Positions 60,923-64,000 of a DNA stretch of 64,000 bases are shown here, in pieces (the first letter of the stretch is position 1; each line of letters opens with the position of its first letter). The position numbers and the translations under genes were made by a program. The DNA lies in contig NZ_FZOW01000001.1 in NCBI RefSeq assembly GCF_900188125.1, positions 525,368-589,367 of the forward strand, given 5' to 3'. The stretch comes from Rhodococcoides kyotonense. Lineage in GTDB: Bacteria; Actinomycetota; Actinomycetes; Mycobacteriales; Mycobacteriaceae. The notes below the pieces were generated by a model that saw only the letters and a program-made list of their open reading frames with translations, did no database searches and had not been told where the DNA came from.

Positions 60923-61585
60923 TCAACTGGGCGTGACGACGCCACTCTCGTACGCGAGCACGACCGCCTGCGCCCGGTCGCGCAGATCGAGCTTGCCGAG
61001 TACTTTGCCGACGTGCGTCTTGACGGTCTGCTCGGCGACGAACAGCGCCCCGGCGATCTCGGTGTTCGACATCCCGCGAGCAATGAGTTCGAGCACCTCG
61101 CGTTCACGAGGCGTCAGCGCCTTCAGTTTCGACGGTTCGGCGCGCTGAGTACCGCGCCGCGACGTCACGTCGGCGATGAGTCGACGCGTCACCGACGGCG
61201 CCAGCAACGCCTCACCCGCGGCGACGACGCGTACGCCTCGGATCAGTTCCTCGGCGGGCGCGTCCTTGAGCATGAATCCGCTCGCGCCGATGGTCAGTGC
61301 TTCGTAGACGTAGTCGTCGATGTCGAACGTGGTGAGCATCAGAACCCGAACCGGGTGTGCGCGGGGCGCTCCGAGAATTGCACGGGCGGCGTCGAGTCCG
61401 TTCATCTGCGGCATCCGGACGTCCATGAGCACGACGTCGGGTTGCAGTCGCGCGACCTCGGTGACAGCGGTTGCCCCGTTGTCCGCATCCCCGATCACGG
61501 AGATGTCGGACTGCGCGGCCAGCAGGGCGCCGAATCCCTGTCGAACCATTGCCTGATCGTCGGCGATGAATACCGTGATTGCCAC
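60923..61585 (-). CDS. NarL-family response regulator
   Basis: A 220-residue response regulator. The receiver domain (about 1-120) has IADDQ and the phospho-Asp in VVLMDVRMPQMNG, plus the conserved Lys in GFMLKDAP. A LuxR-type HTH (LTPREREVLELIARGMSNTEIA) follows. I chose GTG 61585 because AGGG lies 8 bases upstream; GTG 61594 is nearly as good. It follows the histidine kinase, essentially overlapping, so the pair is one operon. The target genes are unknown. Confidence 0.92.
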   Translation of the reverse strand: MAITVFIADDQAMVRQGFGALLAAQSDISVIGDADNGATAVTEVARLQPDVVLMDVRMPQMNGLDAARAILGAPRAHPVRVLMLTTFDIDDYVYEALTIGASGFMLKDAPAEELIRGVRVVAAGEALLAPSVTRRLIADVTSRRGTQRAEPSKLKALTPREREVLELIARGMSNTEIAGALFVAEQTVKTHVGKVLGKLDLRDRAQAVVLAYESGVVTPS

Positions 61586-61595
61586 GGATGACACC

Positions 61596-62831
61596 CTATG
61601 CCGACGTGCGGACGACCGGAACCGCATCGACGGGTAGCCGCGCGACGACTTCGAAACCGCCGTCGGGCGTGACCCGTGTGTCCAACCACCCCGACGCCCC
61701 GCGAGCGCGGTCCTTCATTCCCTGCAGTCCGTGGCCGCCTGTCTTCTCGACGGCGACACCACCAGCAGGTGTCGGCCCGTTGACGACCTCGAGGAACACG
61801 AGTTCGGGCCCGTAGTCCAGCCGGACTCGGACGGCGCTGTCGGGTGCATGCCGCGCGGCATTCGACAGCGATTCCTGCACGATTCGATACAGCGCGAGTC
61901 CCGTACCTGCCGACACCAGCGCCGGCTCCCCCGTCGCGGTCCACGTCACCCGTACCCCCGCACGCTGTGCGCTCACCAGCAACGCGTCGACATCCGATGC
62001 TCCGGGCGCAGGCGCTTCGTCGACGACGTGGCCGTCGCTGCGCAGCACGCCGAGCATGCCGCGGATCTCGTTGAGCGCCTCACGCGCGGTGGCTCCGATG
62101 GACTCGAATTCCGCTGCTGCGGAGGGTGATACGTCGTCCAGACGATACTGCGCACTCTGTGCCTGCACCACGACGAGCGACATGTGGTGTGCGACGACGT
62201 CGTGCAGATCCCGCGCGATCTTGGCCTTCTCCTCCAGAATCGCGCGCCGAGCGCGTTCGAGCTCGCTGACCTCTTCCTGCGCGGCCAGTTGACGACGCGA
62301 CAGCACGAGCCACCGCACGAGCAGCCCGAACACGACGATCGCCGTCAGACCCACCGCCCACCCGATCCCGTCGTCGCCCGGGGTGAATCCGAGGAACAGC
62401 AGAACCGTCGCTCCCCACGCGACTGCGACGATCGGCACCGCGCAGCGCAGACTCACCGCGAGTATCAGAACGAGCATCACAATGATGTGGGTGACCTGCC
62501 ACGGGTAGTCGTAGCCGGGAACGTTGTCGAACACGACCGGCACGACGAGCGCCGCACCTGCCGAAACCGCCCATCCCAGTGCAGGATTCGCTCTGACGAG
62601 CACGAACGGGAAGACCGCAAGCGCGGCGACGATCGGCATGATCGGCGTCGGGACCTGATGCGTCAACTGGAGTGTCGGCCACGCGATCGAATACAGAATC
62701 GCCGTGACGAGAACGATGGTGATGTCGATGCGGCGACCCGTACTCAGCCGACGCACCCCGGCGCGTGCCTTCGGAGCGATTCTGATTCCCACCCTGTGAA
62801 CTCTAGGAACCCGCGCGCCGAAAGTCGTCAT
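61596..62831 (-). CDS. NarL-type sensor histidine kinase
   Basis: A 411-residue membrane kinase with an N-terminal region of about five transmembrane segments (residues 38-180) and a cytoplasmic HisKA_3 dimerisation domain (IARDLHDVVAHHMSLVVVQ, whose first His is phosphorylated) plus an HATPase_c domain (ESLSNAARHAPDS and GHGLQGMKDRAR). There is no extracellular sensor domain, so it probably senses the membrane (LiaS/DesK-like). The start is ATG 62831; GTG 62792 is an alternative. Confidence 0.92.
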   Translation of the reverse strand: MTTFGARVPRVHRVGIRIAPKARAGVRRLSTGRRIDITIVLVTAILYSIAWPTLQLTHQVPTPIMPIVAALAVFPFVLVRANPALGWAVSAGAALVVPVVFDNVPGYDYPWQVTHIIVMLVLILAVSLRCAVPIVAVAWGATVLLFLGFTPGDDGIGWAVGLTAIVVFGLLVRWLVLSRRQLAAQEEVSELERARRAILEEKAKIARDLHDVVAHHMSLVVVQAQSAQYRLDDVSPSAAAEFESIGATAREALNEIRGMLGVLRSDGHVVDEAPAPGASDVDALLVSAQRAGVRVTWTATGEPALVSAGTGLALYRIVQESLSNAARHAPDSAVRVRLDYGPELVFLEVVNGPTPAGGVAVEKTGGHGLQGMKDRARGASGWLDTRVTPDGGFEVVARLPVDAVPVVRTSA

Positions 62832-62958
62832 ACCTCGGAGTGAGATCCGGGGTGTACCTCGGTATCAGGTAGGCGTCGGACCACGCCGAGAGTGGCACCC
62901 AGCATCGGCACTTCGGAGCGATGACCAGCAGCTTCCGTCGTTCGTAGCGTCACCGACC

Positions 62959-63576
62959 ATGACAGCGAAAGCGAAATTCGCCACCGTACTCGGCATCTGC
63001 GGCGCCATCACCCTTGCCACCCCAGGCGCCCTTCCTACCGCCGACGCCTCGAACACACACGCCCCGGCCGCCACCGTCGCCATCGACGCCCTGGCCACCG
63101 ACAGCGCCTTCGATCATCTGCCGCCTACATTCGGGGAGATGTTCTACGCGCCGACGGTCGAGAACGGGGTTCTGATCAACCCGGCCGGTGATTGTTCCTC
63201 CCCCATCCCGCTCCCCGAGGAATTCGGCACCGCGTGCAAGGCACACGACTTGGGATACGACCTCATCCGATATGCCTCGGCGACAGGCGAATCCATCACT
63301 CCGGGCGCACGAGAAATCGTCGACGGTTCGCTGCGTACGGCCATGCACGACGCGTGCCACTCGCGCGACGGGATCGGCTCACGCACCGCGTGCTACGTGA
63401 TGAGCGACGTCGCATCCACCGCTGTCGACTTCAATTCGTGGCGTCAGGGTTACGGAAACCCGGCGCCCGAACCCGCGCTGCCGTATCTGCTCGCGGGACT
63501 CGTCGTGTCCGTCGGCGCAGCCGCGACGTCGATCGCCCTCGCTGTACATGCGCGCCGACGGGCGGGCCGGGCATGA
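62959..63576 (+). CDS. secreted prokaryotic phospholipase A2-like protein
   Basis: A 205-residue exported protein. Residues 1-30 are a signal peptide (FATVLGICGAITLATPGALP). The motif TACKAHDLGYDLIRYA has the CxxHD active site of prokaryotic PLA2 enzymes, and DACHSRDG supplies a further Cys. Two disulfides are likely. Near the C terminus a membrane segment (LPYLLAGLVVSVGAAATSIALAV) and RRRAGRA would anchor it, facing outward. It overlaps the next gene by 4 bp (ATGA). Confidence 0.8.
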   Translation: MTAKAKFATVLGICGAITLATPGALPTADASNTHAPAATVAIDALATDSAFDHLPPTFGEMFYAPTVENGVLINPAGDCSSPIPLPEEFGTACKAHDLGYDLIRYASATGESITPGAREIVDGSLRTAMHDACHSRDGIGSRTACYVMSDVASTAVDFNSWRQGYGNPAPEPALPYLLAGLVVSVGAAATSIALAVHARRRAGRA

Positions 63577-64000
63577 CCACGACTCTCGTCACCCACGTCG
63601 CGCGTCCCACCAGTGCCTCCCGACGCTCACCGGCTGTACCGCGTGTGACGACGTCGATACTTCTGTCGAGTTCGATCGTGGCGTCGCTACTACCGTCGCT
63701 CCTGCCCCGGTCGTCGCTCGTGCAGGCGGTCGTGACGGCGCTCTTCGCTGCTGCGGCACTCCTGCTGTCCGCACTCCTCCACCGGGTCCCGACGCGTATG
63801 CGGCCGGCAGCTACACACGTCGTCGCGCGGCGAATCGCGGCGACTGTGGGTGCGGTGGCCGTCGTCGCCGCCGGTATCGCTGCGGCGCGCTGGCAGAACC
63901 GCCTGCGCGACGCCATGGACGTGCCCACGACCGGCCCGACGCATTGGATGGAGGTTCTGTGCGGCGCGGTATCGGTGTGCGCGATGCTCGTCGTGATCGG
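63573..64000 (+). CDS. membrane alpha/beta hydrolase, N-terminal part (cut by window)
   Basis: The first 142 codons of a frame that continues beyond the window. MTTTLVTHVARP is followed by hydrophobic segments (SSSIVASLLPSLLPRSS, FAAAALLLSALL and GAVAVVAAGIAAA), and the SLLPRSSLVQAVV motif resembles the alpha/beta-hydrolase family 9 N-terminal domain, a multi-spanning region found before a hydrolase domain. The catalytic part is out of view. Its ATG overlaps the stop of the phospholipase-like gene, so they are probably cotranscribed. Confidence 0.6.
   Translation, partial: MTTTLVTHVARPTSASRRSPAVPRVTTSILLSSSIVASLLPSLLPRSSLVQAVVTALFAAAALLLSALLHRVPTRMRPAATHVVARRIAATVGAVAVVAAGIAAARWQNRLRDAMDVPTTGPTHWMEVLCGAVSVCAMLVVI

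Overview
The window is a GC-rich (about 65% by eye), densely packed stretch of actinobacterial chromosome. Gene content and order match the Mycobacteriales: SMC/FtsY, SepIVA, actinobacterial pyruvate carboxylase, coenzyme F420 genes, a HupB with a long lysine/alanine tail, an ilvBNC-serA-leuB cluster, and DUF3515/DUF5302 proteins. The order ftsY-smc-acyP-osmC-mutM-rnc-rpmF-DUF177-sepIVA, coaD-rsmD-pyc-recG-DAK2, ung-thiL-DUF3515-ddl-gpsA-fbiD-ppk-mutT1-hupB-leuD-leuC-iclR, gltX-FAH-MFS and leuB-serA-ilvC-ilvN-ilvB-PH-ilvD-doxX-lppZ closely parallels the Mycobacterium tuberculosis Rv2920-Rv3010 region. Codon style, protein identities and the long palindromic intergenic hairpins suggest Rhodococcus or a close relative in Nocardiaceae. 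No phage, insertion sequence, plasmid or CRISPR signature is visible.

Layout. 1-11520 (minus strand): protein targeting and chromosome biology (ftsY, smc), acylphosphatase, a secreted propeller protein, OsmC, base-excision repair (mutM), RNase III, ribosomal protein L32, DUF177, SepIVA, CoaD and RsmD. 11534-19067 (minus): pyruvate carboxylase, RecG and a DAK2-domain protein. 19276-29279: L28, an enoyl-CoA hydratase, Ung, ThiL, a RAM-domain protein, D-Ala-D-Ala ligase, GpsA, FbiD, polyphosphate kinase and MutT1. 29426-33220: HupB, LeuDC and a divergent IclR-type regulator. 33284-39364: a PPOX-fold protein, a small DUF5302 protein, tRNA-Glu, tRNA-Gln, an atypical family A DNA polymerase, a YihY membrane protein, glutamyl-tRNA synthetase and a FAH-family enzyme. 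39515-50268: an MFS transporter, a palindromic tandem-repeat array, leuB-serA, ilvC-ilvN-ilvB with an attenuator leader, a PH-domain protein and ilvD. 50324-57664: DoxX, an LppZ-like lipoprotein and a glpF-glpK-glpD operon with a divergent SorC/DeoR-type regulator. 57687-64000: gatB, an acyl-CoA thioesterase, pfkA, a NarL-type two-component pair, a secreted phospholipase A2-like protein and a truncated membrane hydrolase.

How it works together. Branched-chain amino acid synthesis is the main theme. IlvB/IlvN, IlvC, IlvD, LeuC/LeuD and LeuB are all here, and a shared 15-bp motif (consensus TCNCAYTATGYGNGA) lies at the iclR/leuC divergent promoter, before ilvB, and between the FAH and MFS genes. 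ilvB also has what looks like a classical attenuator: a 23-residue leader peptide containing Ile-Leu-Val-Ile and Val-Val, followed by a terminator hairpin with a T tract. A second theme is Glu/Gln-tRNA charging: tRNA-Glu(CTC), tRNA-Gln(CTG), gltX and gatB together fit the indirect route to Gln-tRNA. The glycerol cluster appears to be controlled by the SorC-type protein through two 14-bp operators whose centres are 21 bp apart.

The regions least explained by known genes are the six-unit 73/74-bp palindromic repeat array between the MFS gene and leuB, and the polymerase-like gene with degenerate catalytic motifs. Most of the rest is ordinary core chromosome, and I did not find a clearly new multi-gene system.
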